A stretch of 64,000 bases of DNA from Bacillota bacterium (GCA_023389255.1 JAEWER010000028.1:1-64000), one strand, 5' to 3'; shown: positions 45,895 through 55,206, counted from the stretch's first letter. Notes: a model not told the origin generated them from the letters alone. Numbers and translations are program-made.

Positions 45895-46923
45895 ATGAAG
45901 CGCCTGAAATCAGCAAGACCATATGTAATTTTATCTAGTTGGATTTGTTTAATAGTTGCCGCAGTTCTTTCGCTGGGTGGTTTTGTTATTGGCACCAATA
46001 GAGGTGTGACACAGGATTATTTCAGACAACAAGCATCAGCTAATACATTAGCAGCTGATATTGAAGATGTTGTAGGCAAGAACAAAAATAATAGCTACTG
46101 GCAAGAAATTGATGCTAAGAGGGCGCAAGTTTCCTCACAGATAGCAGAATCTAAGCGCTTGCAACAAGAGCAACAAAAGATAGCTGCTCAAGTACATTAT
46201 TTTCCACCTGAAAATTCACCTTTTGTTCCTAAAGAAACTGAGGCAAAAGATTTAAGCTATTTTGATGATGCACTGTTTATTGGGGATTCGATTGGTGTTG
46301 GTACATACTACTACAGTGGTCTGGCAGAGCACGCAACTTTCTTAACCGCTATTGGCTTAAGAGCCGTTCATTATAACGAGGAATTTCCCAACCCTTTTAC
46401 CCCAGAAAGACCAGAAATTAACACGATCAAACAATTTTTAGAAAGTAATGTAGATAAATTCACCAAGGTTATTCTGGAAATAGGTACTAATGAAGGATAT
46501 GACTATGATACTGATTATTATCAATCTCTTTATGAAAAACTAATAGATGGTATTAAACGGACCCAGCCACGAGCGGTGATTTATATTGAATCTGTTCCAC
46601 CCGTCGAAAGGGCTTTTGATGGCGTAGATATTAGCAACAAGACAGTCAAAAAGATAAACGAGTTACATTACCATTTTTGTGAACTGTTTGGCTGTTACTA
46701 CTTAGATAGCTCCTCAGCAATTATGGATGATGATGGCTATTTACCAGCTGGATCAGCCGGGGATGGAATCCATTTTGGTAGCGAACTACATTTACCGAAA
46801 AATTTGTATGTGCGTAAACATATGGCAGAAAAGCCACCAGTAGTGCCAAAAGAACAAACTCAAACAATGAGTCGATCTACAACTATTACTGTAATGACAA
46901 ATAGCACCAAGAAAGGGAATTAG
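45895..46923 (+). CDS. Membrane-anchored SGNH/GDSL-type hydrolase
   Basis: An N-terminal membrane anchor (about 10-33) and a coiled stretch (about 50-95) lead to an SGNH domain: catalytic Ser132 in FIGDSIGVG, the EIGTNEG block (Gly/Asn oxyanion), and Asp290/His293 in GDGIHFG. Such esterases add or remove acyl groups on carbohydrates. I chose ATG 45895, which has TTGGAG upstream; an earlier in-frame start at 45871 lies in the hairpin. The gene heads a set with a lipoprotein, an MBOAT acyltransferase and a DHHW protein, an arrangement typical of polysaccharide O-acylation outside the cell. Confidence 0.85.
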   Translation: MKRLKSARPYVILSSWICLIVAAVLSLGGFVIGTNRGVTQDYFRQQASANTLAADIEDVVGKNKNNSYWQEIDAKRAQVSSQIAESKRLQQEQQKIAAQVHYFPPENSPFVPKETEAKDLSYFDDALFIGDSIGVGTYYYSGLAEHATFLTAIGLRAVHYNEEFPNPFTPERPEINTIKQFLESNVDKFTKVILEIGTNEGYDYDTDYYQSLYEKLIDGIKRTQPRAVIYIESVPPVERAFDGVDISNKTVKKINELHYHFCELFGCYYLDSSSAIMDDDGYLPAGSAGDGIHFGSELHLPKNLYVRKHMAEKPPVVPKEQTQTMSRSTTITVMTNSTKKGN

Positions 46924-47397
46924 ATGAAGCGTTTACGACAATTATCGCTGTGGGTATTAGTTACTGTTCTAGTTTTAGGGTTGGTTGGTTGTGGTAATAA
47001 CCAAAAACAACGTGATATGGAATCACTGTATGCTGATCTAAATAAGCAAATTAATTTTTCTAATCAGATGTCAGAGTTAACTAGTGAAGAGTTACCAGAA
47101 ACGATGAATTACGATCCAGCGGATTTGGTTGACTCGATTGCTTATATTGCAGGAGATGGTGCAACAGCTGATACATGTATCATATTAGAAGCTAAAGATC
47201 GTAGAGCGTGCAAGCGTTTGGTGAAAGCGCTGAGTGGTCGCAAAGACAACTTGTTAAAATCGTTCCGTGACTATGTTCCAGCTGAGATTTCCAAAATTGA
47301 AGGTGCCGTTTTAGATAGCAACGGTAAGTATGCCGTATTAGTTATTTCTCCCGATAATCATGTAGCTCAACAAATTGTTGAAAAATGGTTTAAGTAG
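46924..47397 (+). CDS. DUF4358-like lipoprotein
   Basis: A lipoprotein signal peptide ends in LGLVGC, the lipobox, with the Cys at about residue 23. The mature part (about 134 aa) has the short mixed alpha/beta pattern of DUF4358 proteins: YDPADLVDSIAYIAGDGATADTCIILEAKD and a helical ACKRLVKALSGRKDNL. DUF4358 genes are commonly found with MBOAT and DHHW genes in Clostridia, as here. The ATG follows the preceding stop directly. Function is unknown. Confidence 0.72.
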   Translation: MKRLRQLSLWVLVTVLVLGLVGCGNNQKQRDMESLYADLNKQINFSNQMSELTSEELPETMNYDPADLVDSIAYIAGDGATADTCIILEAKDRRACKRLVKALSGRKDNLLKSFRDYVPAEISKIEGAVLDSNGKYAVLVISPDNHVAQQIVEKWFK

Positions 47398-47404
47398 GTA
47401 AGCA

Positions 47405-48934
47405 ATGGTATTTAGTAGTATTCCTTTTCTTTTCTATTTCCTTCCCATTACCTTGCTAGTTTACTACCTAGTTAAGCGTAAGTTGCGCAACTTTGTACTC
47501 TTTGTTTTCAGCTTGCTATTTTATGCTTGGGGTGAGCCCGTTTATGCATTGCTGATGCTGTTTTCGATCGTAGTTAACTATTGCTTTGGTTTAGTGCTAA
47601 ATAAGTCATTACAAAGGGATAAGAAAAAACAGCTAAAATCGATAGAAAATGCGCAATTTAGCTCGGAAGCGAAAGCAAATGAAATGCTTTTCCCCTTAGA
47701 GAATAAACGATACCGTAGTGCTACGAGTAAGATCATTTTAGCTTTGTGTTGCTTATTCAATTTGGGCATTTTGTTTTATTTCAAATATTTCAGTTTCATA
47801 GTTGATAGTATCGTTGACTTAACAGGCGCTAACTTGCCAATTTATGATATTGCTCTGCCCATAGGTATATCTTTTTATACTTTTCAGATCATGAGTTATG
47901 TAATAGATCTTTATCGTGAGGATGCGACAGTAGAGAAGAACATACTTAACTTAGGTACCTACATAACTATGTTCCCACAGCTGATAGCTGGACCGATAGT
48001 ACGGTTTAAGACTATCGCTGAACAATTGCGTAGCCGTAAAGAGTCGGTGAGTTTGTTCCGTATAGGTGTGCGAAAATTTGTGATTGGACTAGCTAAAAAA
48101 GTCTTGTTAGCTAATCAAGCTGGTGAAATCTGGGCACTAGCCCAAAATTATAGCAATGGAGATATGCCTACTCTTATGGCATGGCTTGCGGTAATTGGTT
48201 ACACGCTACAAATCTATTTCGACTTTTCAGGCTATTCAGATATGGCGTTAGGTCTGGGCATGATGTTTGGTATGAAGTTTGAAATTAACTTCAATTACCC
48301 TTATATAGCCAGTAGTATCACAGACTTTTGGCGCAGATGGCATATTTCGCTTTCTACATGGTTCAAAGAATATCTATATATTCCGCTTGGTGGTAACCGT
48401 AAAGGTAAAATATGCCAAATCAGAAATATATTGTTAGTCTGGTTAGCAACTGGTATTTGGCACGGAGCTGGCTGGAACTTCCTGCTTTGGGGTCTCTATT
48501 TTGCCATCCTATTATTGATCGAAAAGTTTTTTTTGGCACAGATTTACAGCAAGCTACCTAAGGTGATTCCTCATTTCATTACAATGCTACTGGTAGTACT
48601 TGGTTTCGCCTTATTTGCCGAGACAGATTTTTATCGTTTAGCAGAGATGTTTAAGTCGCTCTTTGCTATCAATGGTGCTGGAATTGTGGATCAGGCTACA
48701 GTTTACTACTGGCTGGAATACATTTTCTTGCTAGCAGTGATGATCATTGGTGCTACTCCTTTGCCCAGAAATCTGTGGTATATAGCAGAAGAAAATGTCA
48801 AATTAAGTGGCTCTGTTGGCTTGCGCTTATTCTGGGAATTGGTACAAGTAGCTATAGGACTGCTTATAGTAGTACTGGTCATTGCCTGCTTGGTCCGTAA
48901 TAGCTTTAATCCTTTCTTATATTTCCGCTTTTAG
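47405..48934 (+). CDS. MBOAT-family membrane O-acyltransferase
   Basis: Transfers acyl groups across the membrane to a polysaccharide, as AlgI and DltB do. The protein is very hydrophobic with about ten membrane segments. MBOAT motifs: FPQLIAGPIVRF, DFSGYSDMALGLG, FWRRWHISLSTWFKEYLYIPLGG and the catalytic His353 in GIWHGAGWNF. Length 509 aa is typical. The neighbouring SGNH hydrolase and DHHW protein would act on the same outside acyl transfer. The polysaccharide is unknown. Confidence 0.93.
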   Translation: MVFSSIPFLFYFLPITLLVYYLVKRKLRNFVLFVFSLLFYAWGEPVYALLMLFSIVVNYCFGLVLNKSLQRDKKKQLKSIENAQFSSEAKANEMLFPLENKRYRSATSKIILALCCLFNLGILFYFKYFSFIVDSIVDLTGANLPIYDIALPIGISFYTFQIMSYVIDLYREDATVEKNILNLGTYITMFPQLIAGPIVRFKTIAEQLRSRKESVSLFRIGVRKFVIGLAKKVLLANQAGEIWALAQNYSNGDMPTLMAWLAVIGYTLQIYFDFSGYSDMALGLGMMFGMKFEINFNYPYIASSITDFWRRWHISLSTWFKEYLYIPLGGNRKGKICQIRNILLVWLATGIWHGAGWNFLLWGLYFAILLLIEKFFLAQIYSKLPKVIPHFITMLLVVLGFALFAETDFYRLAEMFKSLFAINGAGIVDQATVYYWLEYIFLLAVMIIGATPLPRNLWYIAEENVKLSGSVGLRLFWELVQVAIGLLIVVLVIACLVRNSFNPFLYFRF

Positions 48935-48941
48935 GTGAGAT

Positions 48942-50735
48942 ATGAACGATTCAGATAACAAAAAAATATTCGATACAACTAGTAATGATTTTGATTTGAA
49001 AGTAAGCGATTTAAAACCTAACACGCAACCTTCAAGCATAGATACTAGTGCTTATATTGCTGAGAGAATTGCCCATATCAAAGCGCAGGAAAAAGAAGCA
49101 AAACCTGTAACGGCTAGAGATGCAGTGGAACATAAAAAAAGCGCAGAAATAAAAGCTGAACACAAACCACAAATTAGTGTAGTACGTGTCAGCTTGCAAA
49201 ATACTACCAGCGAAGAGCAACTAACTACGCTAGGGGTACAGAGCGAAGCTGGGGAAACAGGTGCTGTATTGACTGTTAAAGAGATAGGCAGTGAAGATAG
49301 CTCTAAGCAGCAAAATGAAATTCAAAGCAAGGTAGAAAATAGAAATACAGATGCTAACGCTGTTCAAAACCAAAAAGATAAAGAACAAGAGCAAGAACAA
49401 GTAAAAGAAAAAAATAAGACTAAGAAAGCTCGTCTAGAGGCTAAAGCTCAAGCCAAAGCGTTGCAGGCAGAAAAAGAAAAACTTAAATTGCAGAGAGCTT
49501 TACAGAAAAGAGAAGAGGCCATCGAACGTTATAATCAGCGGATGGACGATTTAGAGAAGAACGGCAAAGGTTTTGGTGCTTTTGTGTTGCTCAATCATTC
49601 CAGTATTCCAGTTTTAGTGTTTTGTTTAGTATTGTTCTTCGGTTTTTTTGCAAATATTTTTCACGCGAGTAATGAATATTCGATTTTGGAGAAAAGACCG
49701 CTACAACAATTTCCCTCCATATCTTTGCATAGCCTAAAATCAGGTCAGTTTATGCGTGAGTTTAATGATTTCGCTAATGATCAATTTGTCAATCGACAAT
49801 GGTTCTTAGGCATCAATACAGCCATGCTTAAAGCTGAGCAAAGACATGATAACCAGCATGTTTATTTTGCTAAGGATAATTATTTTATTAAGAAGAATAA
49901 TCCATTTGATATGACACAAGCCAGAAAAAATATTCGTCGCTTGAGCAATATCAAGACAGCTAGCTTAAGTTCAGAAAGTACACCGAGAAATTTTTATTTT
50001 ATGCTTGCTCCTACAGCAAGTGAAATTCTTAGTGCCTATCTACCGGCAAAGTACCCGGCGGTTAATCAGGCTAGCTTTATTAATGAAGTCACAGAAGCCA
50101 TGGGCAATTTTGCAGTGATCAACTGTTATGGCTTATTAAAAGAAGTAGGTGCGCCCGCTTATTTCCGTAATGATCATCACTGGACTACTCTTGGAGCTTT
50201 TCAAGCAGCCAAGGCTTTCCTTCAGGCTAAGGGACACACTGTGCCTAACGAAAATGAATTTGATAAAACTAAAGTTGCAACAAATTTTCTAGGTACAACC
50301 TATGCACAGACAGGTAGTTTCAGCTACCAACCAGATATTGTAGAAATTTGGGAATATCATGGCGATCATATCAACAATAATGTTCGTGTCTATGATGGGA
50401 GCAATAAATTAGTACAAGTTGGTTTATATAATCGAGAATGGCTCTTTAGCAATGATTCTTACTCAGTATATTTAGGTGGCCGTCAGAACGATCTCATTAT
50501 TGATACAGGTATAGAAAATGGAAAGCAGTTAGCTATTTTCAAGGATTCATATGCCAACTCGATGTTGCCATTTTTAACCTCATATTATGAAAAAATTTAT
50601 CTGATCGATCCGCGTGGCAGTAAATATAGCATGCGTTCGTTAATTGCTGAATACCCATCTATCAACGATGTGCTGATACTGTACAACGTTGATTCATTCT
50701 TAACAGATACCAGCATTTATAAAATTGCCAAGTAG
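48942..50735 (+). CDS. DHHW-family protein with a long charged cytoplasmic extension
   Basis: A single membrane helix (about 222-242) divides it. The outer part (about 245-597) is the DHHW/AlgX-like SGNH-fold domain; the motif is Asp411-His-His-Trp414 in YFRNDHHWTTLGA, and the last strand has LAIFKDSYANSMLPFL. The family works with MBOAT proteins in O-acylation of exopolysaccharide. Unlike most members of about 380 residues, it has about 215 residues before the membrane helix. That part is rich in Lys, Glu and Gln and probably forms a coiled coil (about 135-205). It might bind partner proteins, but nothing is known. Confidence 0.85.
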   Translation: MNDSDNKKIFDTTSNDFDLKVSDLKPNTQPSSIDTSAYIAERIAHIKAQEKEAKPVTARDAVEHKKSAEIKAEHKPQISVVRVSLQNTTSEEQLTTLGVQSEAGETGAVLTVKEIGSEDSSKQQNEIQSKVENRNTDANAVQNQKDKEQEQEQVKEKNKTKKARLEAKAQAKALQAEKEKLKLQRALQKREEAIERYNQRMDDLEKNGKGFGAFVLLNHSSIPVLVFCLVLFFGFFANIFHASNEYSILEKRPLQQFPSISLHSLKSGQFMREFNDFANDQFVNRQWFLGINTAMLKAEQRHDNQHVYFAKDNYFIKKNNPFDMTQARKNIRRLSNIKTASLSSESTPRNFYFMLAPTASEILSAYLPAKYPAVNQASFINEVTEAMGNFAVINCYGLLKEVGAPAYFRNDHHWTTLGAFQAAKAFLQAKGHTVPNENEFDKTKVATNFLGTTYAQTGSFSYQPDIVEIWEYHGDHINNNVRVYDGSNKLVQVGLYNREWLFSNDSYSVYLGGRQNDLIIDTGIENGKQLAIFKDSYANSMLPFLTSYYEKIYLIDPRGSKYSMRSLIAEYPSINDVLILYNVDSFLTDTSIYKIAK

Positions 50736-50746
50736 AGGAGCGACAA

Positions 50747-52180
50747 TTGGAACAGAATTTAAGTAAATTTGTTTTCCCGAGGCGAGAGCTATGGACATAT
50801 AGTTTGAGCATAGCGCTACAAAATTTACTAATTCTAATTGTTAGCCTACTGGATAATATAATGCTCGGTAGCTATGCGGAAGAAGCTTTGGCTGGAGCGA
50901 CTTTAGCTAATCAAGTACAGTTTATTGTACAGATGACAGTGGCCGGTTTGTGCGAGGGTTTGGTCATCATGCTAGCACAAGCCATGGGTGGCAAACGTCA
51001 GCGTGAGTATAGCTGGTTATATCGTATAGCAATGCTGTCTTCGATCATTTTAAGCGCTTTATTTTTCTTCATTATGATGTTCTATCCGCAGATGATTTTT
51101 CAGCTACTATCCACGGATAAGCAAGTTCTAAATCAAGCATTACTCTATACACAATACATACGCTTTACCTATCCAGCGTTCATTTTCACTCAGGTATTGC
51201 TAGCACTGATGCGTTGCTTTGGCATTGTCAATATTGCTTATCTTTCTGCGTTCATTTCACTGTTGCTCAACGGTGCATTAAACTATATGTTTATTTTTGG
51301 CAGATGGGGTGCGCCTAGATTAGGTATAGTTGGTGCAGCCAGCGCCACTTTAGTAGCCCGCTATGCAGCCTTGCTACTGGTTCTGGTAACTTTTATCTGG
51401 GGTAGAAGAAAACAGGTAATCAGTTTAAGTTGGCATCTTGATGCTAGTAGAAGCGATGAACTAGAGTTGGTACAAGCGACAAGGAACACCTTGGCTGGCA
51501 GAAAGTATTTTTATAAATTTTTACTGGTAACAACTCCCAATTTTATAGCTCAATTTTTGTGGGGATTATCCACTTTTTTGCAGCTAGCGGTGCTCGGTGG
51601 CTACGGCAAAACTGTGATTGTGGGCAATTCAGTTGCCGTAAATTACAGTCAAATCATTACTGTGGTTATCTATGGCTTAGCTAGTGGTGCGCAGGTAATT
51701 GTAGGTAAAGTAATAGGTGAAGGAAATGTAGTAAAACTTGTAGATTATGCAGGGAAATTACAACGACGTTATCTAGTAGTGGCTGTGATCAGTGCGTTGT
51801 TATTGTTACTATCTCATCTTACCGTTCCCTGGTTTTATCATTCGTTATCGCTTGAGGCTTTGCGGAGATGTAAAGAGTTTCTCTTCGTTCAAGCACTGTG
51901 TTGTTTAGGACAGGGATACCAAGTACCTACAGATTTCAGTTTAGTGAGAGCGACGGGTAACACAATGTTCCCACTCAAATTAAACTTTGTTACAGGTTGG
52001 ATTATAGGTTTGCCTATAGCTTTTTACCTCAGTTCTCTTGGAGTTTCTCCAGTATGGGTGTTTTTGGTGATCAGATCAGATCAACTGATCAAAGCACCTA
52101 TCATCTACGCCAAAGTTAAACATTATTTATCTCAAGTTCAAAGAGATCCTAGTAAATTATCGGCCATCAGGCAGACATAG
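50747..52180 (+). CDS. MATE-family efflux transporter
   Basis: Twelve hydrophobic segments in a 477-residue protein form two MatE halves: IALQNLLILIVSLLDNIMLGSY and the halves joined by a cytoplasmic loop (about 215-250). Members use Na+ or H+ gradients to export drugs or metabolites. The start is TTG 50747, with GAGGAG upstream. The gene sits between the envelope cluster and the potassium genes; the substrate cannot be inferred. Confidence 0.9.
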   Translation: MEQNLSKFVFPRRELWTYSLSIALQNLLILIVSLLDNIMLGSYAEEALAGATLANQVQFIVQMTVAGLCEGLVIMLAQAMGGKRQREYSWLYRIAMLSSIILSALFFFIMMFYPQMIFQLLSTDKQVLNQALLYTQYIRFTYPAFIFTQVLLALMRCFGIVNIAYLSAFISLLLNGALNYMFIFGRWGAPRLGIVGAASATLVARYAALLLVLVTFIWGRRKQVISLSWHLDASRSDELELVQATRNTLAGRKYFYKFLLVTTPNFIAQFLWGLSTFLQLAVLGGYGKTVIVGNSVAVNYSQIITVVIYGLASGAQVIVGKVIGEGNVVKLVDYAGKLQRRYLVVAVISALLLLLSHLTVPWFYHSLSLEALRRCKEFLFVQALCCLGQGYQVPTDFSLVRATGNTMFPLKLNFVTGWIIGLPIAFYLSSLGVSPVWVFLVIRSDQLIKAPIIYAKVKHYLSQVQRDPSKLSAIRQT

Positions 52181-52188
52181 GAGGAAGT

Positions 52189-52602
52189 ATGCACGTACTG
52201 TTGATTGGTTGCGGTAGATCTGGTAGGCAACTAGCCAAGCAATTGGTTGAGCAAGGAATTGATGTTGTCGCCCTTGATCGAAATAAACAAAATTTAGATA
52301 AGATGATCGATGTTTCAGTTGAATTAGTAGAGGGTTATCCCATAGATCTAGATGTGTTAGATGATGCAGGTATCCGCCAGGCTAGCGCAGTTATAGCTTT
52401 AGACGATAATGAGAATACCAATATTATGGTATGTGAAATAGCTAAGACTGTTTTTGGCGTTAAGCGTTGTTTAGCACGTATATATTCACCAGATAATATT
52501 GAATTTGTGCAAAAGCTAGGAATTGATACCATATGCTCTACTCAACTTACAGTGGATCATACCCTTAACTTTTTAGCATCGAATTCAATTTTAGGGAGCT
52601 AA
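52189..52602 (+). CDS. TrkA-type regulatory subunit, N-terminal (RCK_N) domain only
   Basis: A nucleotide-binding Rossmann domain with LLIGCGRSG (G-x-G-x-x-G) and Asp in VVALDRN, plus the ALDDNENTNIMVCEIAK block of TrkA-N. At 137 residues it lacks the C-terminal RCK_C/TrkA-C domain. NAD(H)/ATP binding controls potassium flow through the TrkH channel. Together with the next gene, which has both domains, it could form a mixed gating ring. GGAGGAAG precedes the ATG. Confidence 0.85.
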   Translation: MHVLLIGCGRSGRQLAKQLVEQGIDVVALDRNKQNLDKMIDVSVELVEGYPIDLDVLDDAGIRQASAVIALDDNENTNIMVCEIAKTVFGVKRCLARIYSPDNIEFVQKLGIDTICSTQLTVDHTLNFLASNSILGS

Positions 52603-52605
52603 CAG

Positions 52606-53325
52606 ATGAAGGTAATGATTGTAGGTGGCGGTAAATCAGCATCTAATCTGATTAAATTGATGCAATTACATGAAGTTGATGAATTGCAGATCAGCTTAAT
52701 TGATACTGATATGGAGAGCTGTCAAGAAATTGCGGACACTTTCGAGATTGAAGTTTACTTAGGTGATGGTTGCAATAGAGCAGTACTCGAACATGCAGGT
52801 ATTAGACAAGCAGAAATTTTCCTAGCCTTAACAGGTCAAGATGAAAAGAATTTAGTCGCTTGTCAATTAGCTAAAAATGAATTTGGTATCAGCAATCCGA
52901 TTTGCCGTGTAAACGAGCCCAAAAATATTCCGGTAATAAAAAAGTTAGGTATCTCCAATACATTTTCTAGCACGATGCTACTCGCTAAAGTGTTGAATCA
53001 GGAAGTTGAACACAGTGGTATCAACATAGTGCACTCTGTGGCTGGCACCAATAAAGCTATCATTGAATTGGTGTTAAGAGCCGATGCAGATGTTGTAGGT
53101 AAAACATTGAAAGAGATTGATTTGCCAGGAGAATCACGTGTGGTTTTGGTTACCCACCGTCCACAAAATCAGATTGAAATCCCTACGGGTGATACAGTTC
53201 TACAGGCATATGATCGTTTGATGTTGATCGCTGATAGAAAGCGCTTTGATATCCTGCGTACACAATTAGCAGTTCAAGGTGTAGCCTTAGTAGAGAATGA
53301 GGAAGAAGAGGAGTTGCAGATCTAA
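52606..53325 (+). CDS. trkA: TrkA-family potassium transport subunit with RCK_N and RCK_C domains
   Basis: The first 130 residues form an RCK_N domain with MIVGGGKSASN in place of the strict GxGxxG and the acidic LIDTD. Residues about 145-225 form an RCK_C domain (ELVLRADADVVGKTLKEIDLPGESRVVLVTH is split by this range). RCK_C domains in related Ktr proteins bind c-di-AMP, so the CdaA product could act here. The gene is three bases after the one-domain TrkA-type protein and touches trkH. Confidence 0.9.
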   Translation: MKVMIVGGGKSASNLIKLMQLHEVDELQISLIDTDMESCQEIADTFEIEVYLGDGCNRAVLEHAGIRQAEIFLALTGQDEKNLVACQLAKNEFGISNPICRVNEPKNIPVIKKLGISNTFSSTMLLAKVLNQEVEHSGINIVHSVAGTNKAIIELVLRADADVVGKTLKEIDLPGESRVVLVTHRPQNQIEIPTGDTVLQAYDRLMLIADRKRFDILRTQLAVQGVALVENEEEEELQI

Positions 53326-54933
53326 ATGGCTGAACTCAAGCGGATATACCCCAAGCAAGAGAAAGAAAGTAAAAGCAAACAAGGAACAACAACTTCAGCT
53401 CCAACGAATGTAGCAGTTGTGAAGACTGCTTTAAATCCACAAGTTAAAAAGCATGCTGTTCAGGCAGAAATAGCGTCAATGGAAAAGCCTATCAGTGCTA
53501 AAAAAAGTAGGTTTAAGCGCTTTAAACATAAAAAAGCGCAATTTGTTTCGCAAAGCAGACGCTATTGGTCTTTGAACAATCCCTCACGGCTGATTACAAC
53601 GAGCTTTTTACTTACTATTCTGCTTGGTTCCATCTTGCTAAAGTTACCAATTGCTAGTGCAAATGGTATATCTCTGCCATATTTAACTTGCTTGTTTACA
53701 GCCACATCAGCTACCTGTGTAACTGGCTTAGTATTGGTAGATACTATGCTGAGTTGGAGTCTGTTCGGCAAAGTTGTAATTCTTGCCATGATTCAAATTG
53801 GTGGTTTATCGCTTTTAACAATTTTAGCAGCTCTTGGTATCGGTATCAGCCGACAAGTTAATCTAACGCTATCGCGAGCATTGCGCAATACAACTGCAGG
53901 TTTAGACTATTCAGAATCATTTAAGCTCGTTAAACAAATTATTTTATTAACCTTGAGTTGCGAGGGTATAGGTGCCTTATTTTTCACCTGGCGTTTTGCT
54001 TACTACATGCCTCTACCGGTGGCTTTTGGTAAAGCAATCTTTCATTCAGTATCGGCATTTTGTAATGCAGGGTTTGATTTGATGGGAGATTTGACTGGAC
54101 CACTTAGCTCTTTAACTCATTTTAATAATGATTTATGGATAATTATCGGCACAGCTGTACTGATTATTAGTGGTGGTCTAGGCTTTGTTGTTTGGGTTGA
54201 TTTATTGCATTTTCCCAAGCACCGCATCTTAAGGTTTCACAGTCGCTTAGTCCTAAAAATGACACTGATTCTAATAGTCTTTGGTAGTATCGCTTTTTGG
54301 CTGCTGGAGAGTCAGAATAATGTTGCCGGAGGTTTGTTAGGCTTATCTGCAGGAGAGAGACCAGTTGCAGCCTTTTTTCAGTCTGTCACCTTGCGTACCG
54401 CTGGATTTAATAGCATTGATCAAGCAAGTCTAACCGATGGAAGCAAAGCCTTAGGTATCTTCTTGATGCTTGTAGGAGCTGGACCAGCATCGACTGCTGG
54501 AGGTATTAAAGTAACTACTCTTGCTATCATATTGGCTGCTGTGAGAGCGGATTTTTTTTGTAAAGGTGGCGAGGTGAGATTGATTAAGTATCGTATTAGT
54601 TCTGAGCTAATCAGACGAGCTTTGAGTATTACCATGCTCGGTATGTCACTCACCTGGGCTCTAGCGATGTTGATGGCAATTACTTTGCCCCATAATGCTC
54701 AGACAGCTAACATTCATTTTATTGATATGCTCTATGAGGCAGCTTCAGCTTTTGGCACAGTTGGTGTCTCTAGCGCAACTACCAGTAGTTTCAGTCATAT
54801 AGCTCATATAGGCATAATCATTACCATTTTCATTGGTAGAGTTGGACCAGCCTCAATGTTGCTTAGCTTTGTTAGTAGAAAGCACGAACCAGCAACGCAT
54901 GTCTACCCAGAGGGTAAAACCTACGTTGGCTAG
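53326..54933 (+). CDS. trkH: Trk/Ktr-type potassium transporter membrane subunit
   Basis: Potassium uptake channel with four membrane-pore-membrane repeats. Selectivity-filter segments: SATCVTGLVL, SAFCNAGFDL, TLRTAGFNS and SAFGTVGVSS, each with the conserved Gly. The N-terminal 80 residues before the first helix are very basic and charged (KRIYPKQEKESKSKQG and KKSRFKRFKHKKAQ), not usual for TrkH or KtrB. The ATG follows the trkA stop with no gap. It ends before a 381-base regulatory gap. Confidence 0.92.
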   Translation: MAELKRIYPKQEKESKSKQGTTTSAPTNVAVVKTALNPQVKKHAVQAEIASMEKPISAKKSRFKRFKHKKAQFVSQSRRYWSLNNPSRLITTSFLLTILLGSILLKLPIASANGISLPYLTCLFTATSATCVTGLVLVDTMLSWSLFGKVVILAMIQIGGLSLLTILAALGIGISRQVNLTLSRALRNTTAGLDYSESFKLVKQIILLTLSCEGIGALFFTWRFAYYMPLPVAFGKAIFHSVSAFCNAGFDLMGDLTGPLSSLTHFNNDLWIIIGTAVLIISGGLGFVVWVDLLHFPKHRILRFHSRLVLKMTLILIVFGSIAFWLLESQNNVAGGLLGLSAGERPVAAFFQSVTLRTAGFNSIDQASLTDGSKALGIFLMLVGAGPASTAGGIKVTTLAIILAAVRADFFCKGGEVRLIKYRISSELIRRALSITMLGMSLTWALAMLMAITLPHNAQTANIHFIDMLYEAASAFGTVGVSSATTSSFSHIAHIGIIITIFIGRVGPASMLLSFVSRKHEPATHVYPEGKTYVG

Positions 54934-54999
54934 AGCTTGGTTCTTGTGATTCTGCTTTGTAGCTACGGTGAAAACTGACTCAGAGAAAGCGGAACTCCC

Positions 55000-55013
55000 T
55001 GCAAGCGTTTGCA
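55000..55013 (+). promoter_or_regulatory. Palindromic operator O1, LacI-type or CcpA cre site
   Basis: TGCAAGCGTTTGCA is a near-perfect 14-base palindrome with a CG centre. It fits both the LacI-family half-site seen further downstream (GCAAACGCTTG on the other strand) and the CcpA cre consensus TGNAANCGNTNNCA. It lies 66 bases after trkH and about 240 bases upstream of operator O3, so looping is possible. Confidence 0.6.
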
Positions 55014-55065
55014 ACATATTTGCCTTTTTATCCTCTGAAAAGTATGTTCTTTTATTTCCTATAAC

Positions 55066-55074
55066 TGGTATATT
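55066..55074 (+). promoter_or_regulatory. Possible extended -10 promoter upstream of the importer operon
   Basis: TGGTATATT is a TGn-extended -10 element (TATATT at 55069-55074). No good -35 hexamer is at 16-18 bases. It sits inside a TTCCTA/TAGGAA inverted repeat (55056-55079), which could be a binding site. Low confidence. Confidence 0.25.
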
Positions 55075-55120
55075 AGGAATGCTTATAGTGTCCTAGTAGC
55101 GGTAATTTATAAGTTTGACA

Positions 55121-55146
55121 CACAATCCCTTGTGCAATTTACACAA
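55121..55146 (+). repeat. Alternating inverted repeats CACAA / TTGTG / CACAA
   Basis: CACAA (55121-55125), TTGTG (55130-55134) and CACAA (55142-55146) allow two mutually exclusive small hairpins, or serve as repeated half-sites for a regulator. They directly follow TTGACA (55115-55120), which by itself lacks a good -10 at 17 bases (TTTACA). Confidence 0.35.
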
Positions 55147-55177
55147 AAATAGATGGGCTATTCTAGTCATATGTTCA

Positions 55178-55206
55178 TTGTTTGCTACACATTATCTATC
55201 TATAAT
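55178..55206 (+). promoter_or_regulatory. Main candidate promoter of the inositol-type importer operon
   Basis: TTGTTT (55178-55183), 17-base spacer, TATAAT (55201-55206). The expected start near 55213 places operators O2 and O3 just downstream, a classical repression layout. The leader to the first gene would be about 100 bases. Confidence 0.65.

Noticed and set aside
53326..53570. A missed later start in trkH to explain its basic N-terminal tail
   Set aside because: The ATG at 53326 directly follows the trkA stop, with AGGAAGAAGAGG in the end of trkA acting as a ribosome site; the only in-frame internal ATG before the first helix (in SMEKP, near 53479) has no clear site.
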